Shown one piece after another: positions 15,982 through 25,116 of a stretch of 64,000 nt of DNA. The notes under the pieces were generated by a model. That model had not been told where the DNA came from, ran no database searches, and saw nothing but the letters and a program-made list of their open reading frames with translations. The DNA is from Clostridia bacterium (GTDB lineage Bacteria; Bacillota; Clostridia; Christensenellales; Aristaeellaceae), in the NCBI GenBank assembly GCA_017524615.1, contig JAFXVJ010000050.1, positions 1 to 64,000 of the forward strand. Direction: 5' to 3'. Position numbers and translations under genes: made by a program. Each line of letters starts with the position of its first letter. Positions within the stretch are counted from its first letter, which is position 1.

Positions 15982-17253
15982 TTACAAATGGATCATGACC
16001 CGCGCTGTAAACTCGCCTTCACGGGAGCAGTCAAAGGATGTCATGCCCTGATGGCGGTCGGCGATCTCCCTGACGACCCGCAGGCCGATCCCGTGCAGCT
16101 CCGGCTCCGCTTTGGTGGTGCTCAGGGTGGGATTGCCGCGCAGGCGGGCGGTATCCGCGCTGTTGACGACCTCCACGCACAGGTAATCCCGGGCCGGATA
16201 CATCCGCATGCGCACGAAGGGATGCTCCCGGCTGGCGGCGGCCTCCACGGCGTTGTTCAGCAGGTTGCCCAGCAGGGAGGATACTTCCGCGTCGGTGAGG
16301 GGCAGCTTTTCCTTAAGCACCAGGTCCGCGCTGAAGGAAATGCCCATGTCCTGACACTGGGCTTTTTTCTGGCTGATCACGGCGTCCACCAGGGGGTTGC
16401 CGCTGGTTATGCCAGCCTGGCTGGCGGGCGTGACGACGATTTCGCTGATCAGCTGCCGCGCCTGTTCGGTGTCGCCGTTGGACAGGAGGGAGGAAATGGT
16501 CAGCAGATGATTGGCCGTTTCATGGCGATAACGGCGCAGTTCCTCCTCGGCGCGGCTGGCCTGACGCGCCATCAGCGCTTCGCTTTCACTGTTTTGCTCC
16601 AGGGACAGGCGCACCAGGTTCCTTTCATGGCTCCAGATCACCTGCGCGCAAAGGTTCTGCACCAGCAGGACGATCACAACCATCCCCATGGAATAGAGCG
16701 CCGAGGTGAGCAGCGTTTCTTTCCCTCCGACAATGGCCATCTGATAGTAGGCGAAGCCCACCCCGATCAGCGAAACGAGCATCAGCGAACTCCAGCAGAT
16801 GGCGGGCACCTTGCGTTCGGTGGTCACGGCGCGATACGCCAGAAAAACGGCCGAGAGCAAAGCGAACACCTGAAAGAAGATAAAGCCGGTGGAGCGCTGG
16901 GCGGCGATGGAGGCGGGCAAGAAAGAATTGACCAGCGCCGCCGCCTTGCCCAGATGAAAGGTGATGCAGCCGTATACGGCGGACATGGCCATTTTCCACA
17001 GGAAGGAGCCTTTCAGGGCGGCCGCGCCATAGACGCAGCCCCACACGATGAACAGCAGCATATAGACGCCGAAATTCGGATACACCGCTTCCTGAAGCAG
17101 AATCGAGCCCAATCCGCCGGCCAGGCAGGCCGCGAAAAGCAGCGCGCAGACCCAGGGCCGCACACGGTTCCTGTACGCCAGCGTCAGCGCCGCGAACAGC
17201 CAGGCCATCGTAAGCAGATCGTTGATGTGGGTAAGGGAAAACACATTAGTCAC
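15982..17253 (-). CDS. AgrC-like sensor histidine kinase (GHKL)
   Basis: A 423-residue protein. About seven hydrophobic helices fill residues 1-205. A dimerisation and phospho-acceptor helix follows (RYRHETANHLLTISSLL, His at ~244). Then a GHKL ATPase domain has an N box (LLGNLLNNAVEAAAS) and a G-box-like segment (ELHGIGLRVVREIADRHQG). This is the HPK10 / SPOR_SENS layout used for peptide sensing in AgrC, ComD and related proteins. The partner LytTR regulator gene lies upstream on the same strand with an 8-base overlap. No agrB or agrD gene is near, so the ligand is unknown. Confidence 0.87.
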   Translation of the reverse strand: MTNVFSLTHINDLLTMAWLFAALTLAYRNRVRPWVCALLFAACLAGGLGSILLQEAVYPNFGVYMLLFIVWGCVYGAAALKGSFLWKMAMSAVYGCITFHLGKAAALVNSFLPASIAAQRSTGFIFFQVFALLSAVFLAYRAVTTERKVPAICWSSLMLVSLIGVGFAYYQMAIVGGKETLLTSALYSMGMVVIVLLVQNLCAQVIWSHERNLVRLSLEQNSESEALMARQASRAEEELRRYRHETANHLLTISSLLSNGDTEQARQLISEIVVTPASQAGITSGNPLVDAVISQKKAQCQDMGISFSADLVLKEKLPLTDAEVSSLLGNLLNNAVEAAASREHPFVRMRMYPARDYLCVEVVNSADTARLRGNPTLSTTKAEPELHGIGLRVVREIADRHQGMTSFDCSREGEFTARVMIHL

Positions 17254-17947
17254 GAAACATCATCCTTTTGAATTCTTCCTTCGTCTGCGCCAGCTTAAAG
17301 CGGCTGATGGGCAGCTTTTCACCGCTGGCCAGCACCACGTCGGATCCGGTGACGCTGTAGACCGCCTGCATGTTGACCAGGTAACACCGGTGAATGCGGA
17401 AAAAGCCCTGAGGCAGCAGCTGCTCCTCAAAAAAGGCCATGGTGGTGCGCGCCTCGTAGGTGCGGTCGGCCATCACCACCCGCTGTACCTTGTCGCTGCT
17501 TTCCACATAGAGGATGCGCGAGATGGGCAGACGCAGCAGCATACCTTCCGATTGAAAGGACAGCGCGGTCTTTTCCTCCTGACGCAGCTGATCGCAAAGG
17601 GCGTGGATCGCCTCCGGCAATTCTTCCTTGAGGTGGTTTTTGCGCACGAAGCGCAGCGGCTGCACGCGGAATGCCTCATACACCCGGTTTTCGATGCTGG
17701 TGATAAATATGATGGGAGCGGCGCTGCCTGTGCCGCGGATCTGGGAGGCGAACACCATGCCGTCCACGCCCGGCATGGAGATATCCAGCAGATAGGCGTC
17801 AAATGCCAGGGCAGGCACGTTGAACACCCCCTGAAAGGGCACGACGGCCGCGTCCAGACCTTCCTGGGCCAGCAGCTGACGGGTCAGCGCGGCGGTCGCT
17901 TCCAGCTGATGCGCTTCGTCGTCCAGCAGCGCGATCTTGTAGCTCAT
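17246..17947 (-). CDS. LytTR-family response regulator (AgrA-like)
   Basis: A 233-residue protein. The N-terminal receiver domain has the acidic pair Asp-Asp (9-10), phospho-acceptor Asp55 in AYLLDISMPGVDG, and Lys/Thr positions in FITSIENRVYEAF. The C-terminal LytTR DNA-binding domain has ILYVESSDKVQRVVM, FFRIHRCYLVNM and ISRFKLAQTKEEF. ATG 17947 follows a G-rich ribosome-binding site. The kinase gene begins inside its last codons, so translation is coupled. The divergent neighbour is a secreted GH3 gene 268 bases away and is a candidate target (inference from position only). Confidence 0.88.
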   Translation of the reverse strand: MSYKIALLDDEAHQLEATAALTRQLLAQEGLDAAVVPFQGVFNVPALAFDAYLLDISMPGVDGMVFASQIRGTGSAAPIIFITSIENRVYEAFRVQPLRFVRKNHLKEELPEAIHALCDQLRQEEKTALSFQSEGMLLRLPISRILYVESSDKVQRVVMADRTYEARTTMAFFEEQLLPQGFFRIHRCYLVNMQAVYSVTGSDVVLASGEKLPISRFKLAQTKEEFKRMMFRD

Positions 17948-18102
17948 CCCGCTTCCCCCCTTTCTCCGCGCGTCACGGCGTAAACTCGCCTGATTTGCTA
18001 TCATCGTACCACAATTTGGTGCCCGCGTACAGGTTTTTTCCGCCGGAACAGGAAAATCTTGCACTCTTATAGGAAAAAAACACTTCACGTCACCTTTTTG
18101 GC

Positions 18103-18146
18103 ATTTGGCGACTTTTAAGCCAAATCTTTTTTTTTGCATATATAAT
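18103..18146 (+). promoter_or_regulatory. Putative promoter and operator upstream of the first GH3 gene
   Basis: A -10 TATAAT (18141-18146) has no good -35. Instead the inverted repeat ATTTGGC-N9-GCCAAAT (18103-18125) sits where an activator would bind. The poor -35 suggests positive control, perhaps by the divergent LytTR regulator, though the repeat is not a textbook LytTR box. Confidence 0.45.
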
Positions 18147-18215
18147 TTAATCAAACAGGGTGCATGGCGCATGCCGCGCCCTTCCCATCAAACAACGAAG
18201 AAAGGTGGAACCATC

Positions 18216-20708
18216 ATGAAAAAACTGTCTCTGATGCTGGCGCTGGTCATGCTGCTGACCTGCACGGGCCTCTCCGCGGCCTTCGCCGAAGAAGCCGACG
18301 GCACCCGGCTCACCAGCTACGACCAGGTCAACTCCCTCATCCGGATCATCCCCGCCGAGGGCGATCAGGCCGAACTGGGCTACCTGGAAGGCATCACCCC
18401 CATCCTGGAAGTGGATGGCCTGAAATTCAAGGATATGAACGGCAACGGCGAACTGGATGTGTACGAAGACTGGCGGCAGGACGTGGACGCCCGCGTCAAC
18501 GACCTGTATGCCCAGCTGGACATCGAGGAAAAATCCGGCCTGTTCTATCATATCAACACCTGCAACAATCCCCAGGGCGTGGACTTTGCCGATGAAAAGC
18601 TGATGTTCGGCACGGACAAAGAGCTGGGCCTGGAAGAAGAAGAGGAAGCCGCTCCCTCCGAGGGCGAATCCCAGGGCGGCCCGGGCCGCAGCTTCTCCAG
18701 CAGCTCCATGTGGTTCTGCATCGACGTGCTCAAGGTGACCAGCCAGCTGGACAACACCAACGGCACGCCCGACCAGCAGATCGTGTATCACAACGCCATG
18801 CAGGCCCTGGCCGAAAATACCCGCCTGGGCATTCCGGTGGTCATCTCCAACGACCGTGAATACAACGCCTGGGGCGGCATGATCGATACCGCGCACGACG
18901 CGTTCGGCGCTGCTGCCGATCTGGAGCTGTCCGAAAAGCTGTGGACCATTTATTCTCTGGAAAGCCGCGCCACCGGCATCCATGTGGTGCTGCATCCCTA
19001 CAGCCAGGAGCTGGGCAGCTGGAACGGTGAAGATCCGGTTTACGCCGGCACCATGACCCGCGCCGAAGTCAACGCCCTTCAGGTGGAAGGCGGCGTGGAA
19101 GCCTGCATGAAGCACTTCATCGCCCGCGGCGGCGACTCCTCCTTCCAGAACGCCCGCAGCGACGGCCAGACCGTGGACAACTGGATGACCGCCTGGAAGA
19201 TCGCGCTGGAAGCCAATCCCAAGTGGGTCATGACCAACGGCTACGGCACGGGCCTGAGCAACACCGTGCACGTGGACTATGACAAGGAAACCATGGATTA
19301 CCTGCGCAATACGCTGGGCTTCCAGGGCATCATCGTGTCCGACTGGGGCGACCAGGGCGACAGCAACTCCGGCGGCACCACCGTGGACGGCGTGACCATC
19401 CTGGACCTGAGCATGGCCGAACGCTACGCCTTCACCATCAACCTGGGCCTGGACCAGATCGGCTCTTTCGCCACCGGCTATGACAAGCCCGGCACGGGCG
19501 GCGAATCCAACCGCCAGGCGGTCATCGACGCCCTGGAGCAGGGCTTGATCAGCGAAGAACGCGCTTATGAAACCTGCTTCCGCGTGTTGAAGGACAAGTT
19601 TGAACTGGGTCTGTTTGAGAATCCCTATTCCGACGTGGATAAGGCGCTGGCCCTGATCGCTTCCGCCGAATACATCGCCGAACGTTTCGCCGTGGTGGAT
19701 AACGACACCCTGACCGCCGCCCGGCAGCCCGAAGTGGTGGCCCTGGAGCGTGAACTGGAAGCCAAGTCCGCCATCCTCTTTAAGAACGACGATAACCTAC
19801 TGCCTCTCTCCAAGGGCATCAAGGTGTACATCGGCTCCACCGCCTCCGCCATCACGCTGGCCGGCTACAAGGCCGTGCTGCCCGAATTTGCCGAAGTGGT
19901 GGAGAGCATTGAAGAGGCCGACGTGGTCATCGCTGACTGCACCCAGAACAACGACGCGGCCGAGCTGATCATCGAAGACACCAAGGATGCCGGCAAGAAG
20001 CTGGTCATCGTGGCCAACTGCATCGATCCCGACGTCTATCTGCTCACCATGGGCGACGCCGTGCTGGGCCTCACCTTCTCCCGTCCCGCTGACCATGGCA
20101 CCGGCGCCGGCGGCTTCATCACCACCACCGAGCCCATCGTGTTCGCCCAGCTGCTCTTTGGCGACGTAGAACCCGAAGGCATGGTCGTAAAGGAACTGGC
20201 CCGCAGCGAAGCGCTGGACGACGCCCAGTGGAAAGACCTGGCCGGCGACCAGGGCGCCGATATGTGGGTGCGCCTGATGCTGCTGGGCACTATGAAGGCT
20301 GCCGATGATCACACTGTGCCCAACAACTGGGGCGATCCGCTGGTCCAGTACAAGTACAGCCCCCGCTACGGCGCTGAACCCGACTTCGCTTACGAAGCGC
20401 TGGTACTGCCCCGCGTGACCAAGGAAGTCGTCACCGAATCCAACGGCTCCACCATGACCAACTTTGAATCCGTGATCGAAACCAAGGCCGGCGTTCCCTT
20501 CGAGGTGTATTGCCTGATGTGGAACAACGGCGCCGACGGCATGACCACCGTGCAGGCGCTGGTGGACGGCGAAGTGAGCGCGGAAAAGATCATGGCCATC
20601 AACAGCGGCGACTGGCGCGTGCTGAAGATGGAGATCACCATCGATCAGCCCGGTGAACACACCATCACCGTGGGCGACCTCACCAAGACCATCAACATCG
20701 CGGAATGA
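18216..20708 (+). CDS. Secreted glycoside hydrolase family 3-like protein 1
   Basis: An 830-residue protein with a signal peptide (MKKLSLMLALVMLLTCTGLS, cleavage near AFA-EE). Residues 73-84 (DMNGNGELDVYE) form a perfect 12-residue EF-hand-type calcium loop just before the GH3 N-terminal barrel. The barrel shows ARLGIPVV-like NTRLGIPVVISNDRE, ACMKHFIARGGDSS and the nucleophile motif GIIVSDWGDQG (Asp376). A second alpha/beta domain follows (about 540-690) and a C-terminal beta domain near 750-830. GH3 enzymes remove terminal sugars from beta-glycosides; the substrate is not predictable. There is no anchor motif. A terminator follows, then a paralogue. Confidence 0.82.
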   Translation: MKKLSLMLALVMLLTCTGLSAAFAEEADGTRLTSYDQVNSLIRIIPAEGDQAELGYLEGITPILEVDGLKFKDMNGNGELDVYEDWRQDVDARVNDLYAQLDIEEKSGLFYHINTCNNPQGVDFADEKLMFGTDKELGLEEEEEAAPSEGESQGGPGRSFSSSSMWFCIDVLKVTSQLDNTNGTPDQQIVYHNAMQALAENTRLGIPVVISNDREYNAWGGMIDTAHDAFGAAADLELSEKLWTIYSLESRATGIHVVLHPYSQELGSWNGEDPVYAGTMTRAEVNALQVEGGVEACMKHFIARGGDSSFQNARSDGQTVDNWMTAWKIALEANPKWVMTNGYGTGLSNTVHVDYDKETMDYLRNTLGFQGIIVSDWGDQGDSNSGGTTVDGVTILDLSMAERYAFTINLGLDQIGSFATGYDKPGTGGESNRQAVIDALEQGLISEERAYETCFRVLKDKFELGLFENPYSDVDKALALIASAEYIAERFAVVDNDTLTAARQPEVVALERELEAKSAILFKNDDNLLPLSKGIKVYIGSTASAITLAGYKAVLPEFAEVVESIEEADVVIADCTQNNDAAELIIEDTKDAGKKLVIVANCIDPDVYLLTMGDAVLGLTFSRPADHGTGAGGFITTTEPIVFAQLLFGDVEPEGMVVKELARSEALDDAQWKDLAGDQGADMWVRLMLLGTMKAADDHTVPNNWGDPLVQYKYSPRYGAEPDFAYEALVLPRVTKEVVTESNGSTMTNFESVIETKAGVPFEVYCLMWNNGADGMTTVQALVDGEVSAEKIMAINSGDWRVLKMEITIDQPGEHTITVGDLTKTINIAE

Positions 20709-20721
20709 TCTGAACTCCGCA

Positions 20722-20762
20722 CCGGTCGGAAGGGCGGCAGCGCCCTCCCGGCCGGCGTTTTT
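20722..20762 (+). terminator. Terminator between the GH3 paralogues
   Basis: CCGGTCGGAAGGGCG pairs with CGCCCTCCCGGCCGG, followed by CGTTTTT. Confidence 0.75.
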
Positions 20763-20837
20763 CCCATTCAGAACCGCATCTGTTCGGCCGGTGGCTGAAC
20801 AGCCGCGCTAAATCAAAGAAAGGAATGAAAAGCAAGT

Positions 20838-23180
20838 ATGAAACGTATTTTCTCTTGTCTGATCGTGCTCTGCATGCTGCTGAGCTGCATCCCAGCGCTT
20901 TCCGAGGACGCGCAGCAGCCCGAAATCAAGGCAACCGTTAAGAACGTTATCACTGTGGACGGCCTCCAGTTCAAGGACCTGAACGACAACGGCGAATTGG
21001 ATGTGTATGAAGACTGGCGCGCGGACATCGAGGACCGCATCACCGACCTGCTGTCTCAGATGACCCTGAAGGAAAAATCCATGCTGCTGTATCACATCTG
21101 CACCTGCAGTGATAACACCGGCGTGGATTTCACCAACCCGGATACCCTGTATAAGCAGGATGGCCCTTATGACGAACGCCATTATTCCATGTGGTACCAT
21201 ATCAATGTCTTCGGCATTACCGATTACCTGGACAACTCCAACGGCACGCCGGACGAGCAGGTGTTCGCCCACAATGAGATCCAGTCCATGGCCGAAGGCA
21301 CCCGCCTGGGTGTGCCGGTCACCTTCTCCTCCGACCGTGAATTCAACGCTTGGGGCGGCTACATTGATACGCCTCACAGCGCGTTTGGCACGGCGGGCGA
21401 CGTTGAACTGTCCAAGAAGCTGTGGGAAAGCTATTCGGCCCAGACCCGCGCGGTGGGCTATCATGTGATCTTCCAGCCCTATGGCGTGGAGCTCAGCTCC
21501 TTCAACGGCGAAGACCCGGCCTATATTGCTGATATGACCACCGCCGAGGTGACCGCCCTGAATGCCGGCGGCGCCATGGCCTGCGTGAAGCACTTCATCT
21601 CCCGCACCGGTTTCGGCAGCGACCACAGCGAAGCCTGGAACGTGGATAACTACATGGTGGGCTGGAAGGCCGCCATCGAAGCGGGTGCCCAGTGGATCAT
21701 GACCAACAGCTACGGCAAGGGCCTGGAAGGCAACCTGACCGTGGACTACGACTATCAAACCCTGCCTTACCTGCGCAATGAGCTGGGCTATGAAGGCGTG
21801 ATCCTGACCGACTGGGGCTCCCTGGGCAACGATTACGGCACCCAGACGGAAGAAATCGCTGCGCTCTCTATCCCCGGCCGCTATGCCTGGGTCATCAATA
21901 GCGAAGTGGACCAGATGGGCGCCCCCGGCGCCGGCGCCACGATCGAAGAAACCCTGGCCGCCACCGGCCCCGGCATCCTGTATGTGGATGGCATCAAGGA
22001 AGCCGTGGAACAGGGCCTGATCACCGAGGAGCGCCTGGAAGAATCCGCCCGCCGCATCCTGCGAACGAAGTTCGCCTTGGGCCTGTTCGAGAATCCCTAT
22101 TCTGACGGCGACGCCGCCCTGGCCCTGTCCGCCAGCGACGCTTTCATCGCCGAAAAGTGGCCCATTACCGATAACGAATCGCTGGCCGCTGCCCGCAAGC
22201 CTGAAGAAGTGGAACTGGAGCGGCAGCTGATGACCAAGAGCGCCGTGCTGGTGAAGAACGACGGTGACCTGCTGCCCCTCCAGGAAGGCATCAGCGTGTA
22301 TGTCGATTCCACCCTGGGCGCCTCCGCGCTGGAAGGCTATAAGAAGTACATCGCCAACTATGCCACCGTGGTGGAATCCATGGAGGAGGCCGACGTGGTG
22401 GTGGCGGACTGCTCCCAGTTCAACGACTCGGCCGAAATGATCGTCGAGGATGCGCAGGATGCGGGGAAGAAGCTGGTGCTGATTGCCAACTGCGTATCGC
22501 CCGACGCCTGGGCCATCGAAAACGGCGATGCTGTTCTGGCCTTGAATTTCTCCCGTACCGCCGACCACGGCACCGGCGTGCAGGGCATTAACACCCGTAC
22601 CGAGCCCGATGTGCTTGCTGATATGCTTTTCGGCGTCCGTCAGCCTGAAGGCTCCATCGCCCAGGAAATCGCCCGCGACAGCGCGATGAGCGATGCGCAG
22701 TGGAAGGACCTGGCCGGCGATATGGGCCTGGATCCCTACACCCGCCTGATCCTGGAAGCCATCATGCTCACCGCTGAAAACAATGTGACCCCCAACAACT
22801 GGGGCGATCCGCTGCTGCAATACAAGTACGGCATGCGCTATGGCCAGCATCCCGAATTCGCGTACTCCGCGCTGGTCCTGCCCAAGGTGCAGAAAGAAGT
22901 GACCACCGAAGGATCCAGCGGCCCCAGCACCAGCGTGCAGACCGTGGTGGAAACCAAGGCGGGCGTTCCCTTCGAGGTGTATTGCCTGATGTGGAACAAC
23001 GGCGATGACGGCATCACCACCGTGCAGGCGCTGGTGGACGGCGAAGTGAACGCGGAAAAGATCATGGCCATCAACGGCGGCGACTGGCGCGTGCTGAAGA
23101 TGGAAATCACCATCGACCAGCCCGGTGAACACACCGTCACCGTGGGCGACATCACCAAGACCATCAACATCGCGGAATGA
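20838..23180 (+). CDS. Secreted glycoside hydrolase family 3-like protein 2
   Basis: A 780-residue paralogue of the preceding gene with the same order. It has a signal peptide (MKRIFSCLIVLCMLLSCIPA), an EF-hand-type loop at residues 47-58 (DLNDNGELDVYE), a GH3 barrel with RITDLLSQMTLKEK, GTRLGVPVTFSSDRE, ACVKHFISRTGFGSDHS and GVILTDWGS (candidate nucleophile Asp325), then the alpha/beta and C-terminal beta domains. The last ~77 codons are almost identical in DNA to the end of gene 1, while the rest has diverged. This suggests gene conversion. The acid/base residue is uncertain. A signal-peptide cysteine is not in a clear lipobox. Confidence 0.82.
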   Translation: MKRIFSCLIVLCMLLSCIPALSEDAQQPEIKATVKNVITVDGLQFKDLNDNGELDVYEDWRADIEDRITDLLSQMTLKEKSMLLYHICTCSDNTGVDFTNPDTLYKQDGPYDERHYSMWYHINVFGITDYLDNSNGTPDEQVFAHNEIQSMAEGTRLGVPVTFSSDREFNAWGGYIDTPHSAFGTAGDVELSKKLWESYSAQTRAVGYHVIFQPYGVELSSFNGEDPAYIADMTTAEVTALNAGGAMACVKHFISRTGFGSDHSEAWNVDNYMVGWKAAIEAGAQWIMTNSYGKGLEGNLTVDYDYQTLPYLRNELGYEGVILTDWGSLGNDYGTQTEEIAALSIPGRYAWVINSEVDQMGAPGAGATIEETLAATGPGILYVDGIKEAVEQGLITEERLEESARRILRTKFALGLFENPYSDGDAALALSASDAFIAEKWPITDNESLAAARKPEEVELERQLMTKSAVLVKNDGDLLPLQEGISVYVDSTLGASALEGYKKYIANYATVVESMEEADVVVADCSQFNDSAEMIVEDAQDAGKKLVLIANCVSPDAWAIENGDAVLALNFSRTADHGTGVQGINTRTEPDVLADMLFGVRQPEGSIAQEIARDSAMSDAQWKDLAGDMGLDPYTRLILEAIMLTAENNVTPNNWGDPLLQYKYGMRYGQHPEFAYSALVLPKVQKEVTTEGSSGPSTSVQTVVETKAGVPFEVYCLMWNNGDDGITTVQALVDGEVNAEKIMAINGGDWRVLKMEITIDQPGEHTVTVGDITKTINIAE

Positions 23181-23350
23181 TCCATGACCCTTCCGGGGTG
23201 ATCCTGCGGCGAGCGGCTGCGCCCATCAGTTTGCGACGTATTTTGTGCATTTCGCGTCATATCCCGCACATTGTCCGCTCGCCGTAGTATAGTATCCTTG
23301 TTGAAAGCAAACAGTTTGACAGTTTCTGATCGCTTTCAACTCCTTTCTTG

Positions 23351-23378
23351 AACGGCGGCACATACCGCCGTTCCTTTT
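23351..23378 (+). terminator. Terminator after GH3 protein 2
   Basis: AACGGCGG (23351-23358) pairs with CCGCCGTT (23365-23372), then CCTTTT. The rest of the gap 23181-23670 has no gene I can support. It holds the AT-rich upstream region of the next operon, with a possible -10 TAGAAT at 23574. Confidence 0.7.
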
Positions 23379-23670
23379 ATAAGGACAGAACGTCATCCTT
23401 TGCATGATGATTGACGGGCGCCTTTTCCGCGCCGGTGCTGCTTCCCCGGTCCGCGCAGCGCCGGTGCGCTTCCCTTCGCCCGGCTTTGTCAGAAAAAAAC
23501 CGAACCCGGCAATAAAAAGCAAAAATGTACGAATTGTTCATAGTTTTTCCAAACTTTCTCTGTTTTTTCCTGATAGAATGAAACATGGAAAGCGCCTGAA
23601 GGCCGTTTCCCGTCTTGCCGGGACAAAAGCAAGCGGGATAAGCGTTCAGGCGGAAGGGAGGAGACACGGA

Positions 23671-24342
23671 TTGGATTACCGGCACGAGATCAAGCACATC
23701 ATATCGCCCGGCGACGCGGCGGCGATCCGCAATAACCTGAGCGCTGTGGCAAAGATTGATCCGCATGCGGCGGAGAAGGGCTACTACCGCATCCGCAGCC
23801 TGTACTTTGACGATCCGGCGGATACCGCATTGCACGAAAAGCTGGACGGCGTCAACGAACGGCGCAAATTCCGCATCCGGTATTATAACGACGATCTGAG
23901 CTACATCATGCTGGAATGCAAGATGAAGCGGGACGGCGTGGGCTGCAAGCCGCAGGAAAGGCTGATGCTGGATGAAGTGAAGAAAATCATGGCGGGGGAC
24001 ATCGGATGGATGATCACCGGAAAAAAGCCCCTGCTGACAGCGCTGTATGTGGATATGAAGACGCGCCGCCTGGCCCCGAAAACGGTGGTGGAATACAAGC
24101 GCGTGCCCTTCATTTACGGCCCCGGCAACGTGCGCGTCACCATCGACTGGGCCATCCGCACCGGCCCGCCCCGGGAATTCCTGAATCCGGACGGCCTGAC
24201 CCTGCCCATCGAGGACGACGTGACGCTGCTGGAGGTCAAGTGGGACGAATACCTCCCCGGCGTGATCCGCAGGGCTGCGGCCCTCAGGAGCCGCACGCCC
24301 ACGGCCTTCTCCAAGTACGCGGCGTGCAGGGTATACGGGTAA
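23671..24342 (+). CDS. VTC-domain (polyphosphate polymerase-like) protein
   Basis: I read 223 residues from a TTG at 23671 (Leu-Asp-Tyr-Arg-His-Glu-Ile-Lys), placed by the ribosome-binding site GGGAGGAG. The sequence has the VTC tunnel-fold pattern: RHEIKH at the start, YRIRSLYFDD, RRKFRIRYYN, MLECKMKR, VVEYKRVPFIY, VRVTIDWAIRTG and LLEVKWDEYLP, with alternating basic and acidic residues lining the tunnel. In yeast the VTC domain makes polyphosphate from ATP. Bacterial homologues are usually found beside DUF4956 and CotH-kinase genes, as here. The product and acceptor are unknown. An in-frame extension upstream is non-coding in character. Confidence 0.82.
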   Translation: MDYRHEIKHIISPGDAAAIRNNLSAVAKIDPHAAEKGYYRIRSLYFDDPADTALHEKLDGVNERRKFRIRYYNDDLSYIMLECKMKRDGVGCKPQERLMLDEVKKIMAGDIGWMITGKKPLLTALYVDMKTRRLAPKTVVEYKRVPFIYGPGNVRVTIDWAIRTGPPREFLNPDGLTLPIEDDVTLLEVKWDEYLPGVIRRAAALRSRTPTAFSKYAACRVYG

Positions 24343-24440
24343 AGGATTCCACCCCCTCCGAGCAAACCGTACCGGGGGAATTGTCATTAACTGAGTGATT
24401 CGGCAGATAAACAATTTGATTTTGATAGGAGTGGATCGCT

Positions 24441-25112
24441 ATGACCTTCAACGACATCTTCAAATCCTCGTTCCTGGAAAACGTCACCGCCGTCTCCCTG
24501 ACCGATATGGCCATCTCCCTGGCGCTCAGCTTCTGCCTGGGGCTGTTCATCTTCTTCGTGTACAAAAAGACCTACGCCGGCGTCATGTTTTCCCAGGCCT
24601 TCGGCGGCGCGCTGATCGCCATGACCATGATCACCACCATGGTGATTCTGGCCGTCACCTCCAACGTGGTCCTGTCCCTGGGCATGGTGGGCGCGCTGAG
24701 CATCGTGCGTTTCCGCACGGCCATCAAGGAGCCCATGGATATCGCGTTCCTGTTCTGGGCCATCGCTGGCGGCATTGTGCTGGCGGCGGGGATGATCCCG
24801 CTGGCCATCGTGGGCAGCGTCATCATCGGCCTCATCATGATCGTGTTCTGCAACCGCAAATCCACCCAGAAGCCCTTTATCGCCGTCATTGCCTGCGACA
24901 GCGGCGAAACAGAGGAGAAGGTGGGAAAATACCTGAAGGAAAACACCGAAAAAACCTCGATCAAGAGCAAGAGCGCCCAGAAGGGCATCATCGAGCTGAC
25001 CTACGAAGTGACCCTCAAAAACGACGACACCGATTTCATTACCAAGCTGTCCGCGATGGACGGCGTCAGCAGCGCGGTGCTGGTGAGCTACAACGGCGAT
25101 TATATGGGGTGA
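24441..25112 (+). CDS. DUF4956 membrane protein
   Basis: A 223-residue protein with four hydrophobic helices in residues 15-130 (SLALSFCLGLFIFFVY; FGGALIAMTMITTMVILAV; MGVGALSIVRFRTAIKEP-like MVGALSIVRFRTAIKEP; IVGSVIIGLIMIVF). A cytosolic alpha/beta C-terminal domain follows (KGIIELTYEVTLKNDDTDFITKL). GALSIVRFRTAIKEPMDIAFLFWAI is the family hallmark. The gene is the middle one of a VTC / DUF4956 / CotH trio, 98 bases after the VTC gene and 4 bases before cotH. A role as a membrane partner for the VTC and CotH enzymes is inference. Confidence 0.85.
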   Translation: MTFNDIFKSSFLENVTAVSLTDMAISLALSFCLGLFIFFVYKKTYAGVMFSQAFGGALIAMTMITTMVILAVTSNVVLSLGMVGALSIVRFRTAIKEPMDIAFLFWAIAGGIVLAAGMIPLAIVGSVIIGLIMIVFCNRKSTQKPFIAVIACDSGETEEKVGKYLKENTEKTSIKSKSAQKGIIELTYEVTLKNDDTDFITKLSAMDGVSSAVLVSYNGDYMG

Positions 25113-25116
25113 TCCC

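Noticed and set aside
18103-18125. The inverted repeat ATTTGGC-N9-GCCAAAT as a proven LytTR site
   Set aside because: LytTR proteins usually bind two direct 9-bp repeats about 12 bp apart. This is an inverted repeat, so I list it only as operator-like.
15674-18215. A cyclic autoinducer peptide (AgrD-like) gene near the AgrC-like kinase
   Set aside because: I found no short reading with a Cys-containing core and an amphipathic leader or acidic tail on either strand around the pair.
23206-23287. A 10-bp inverted repeat (CGGCGAGCGG / CCGCTCGCCG) downstream of the second GH3 gene
   Set aside because: The arms are 58 bases apart and G/C-rich, and a normal terminator follows. There is no further support for an operator or RNA.
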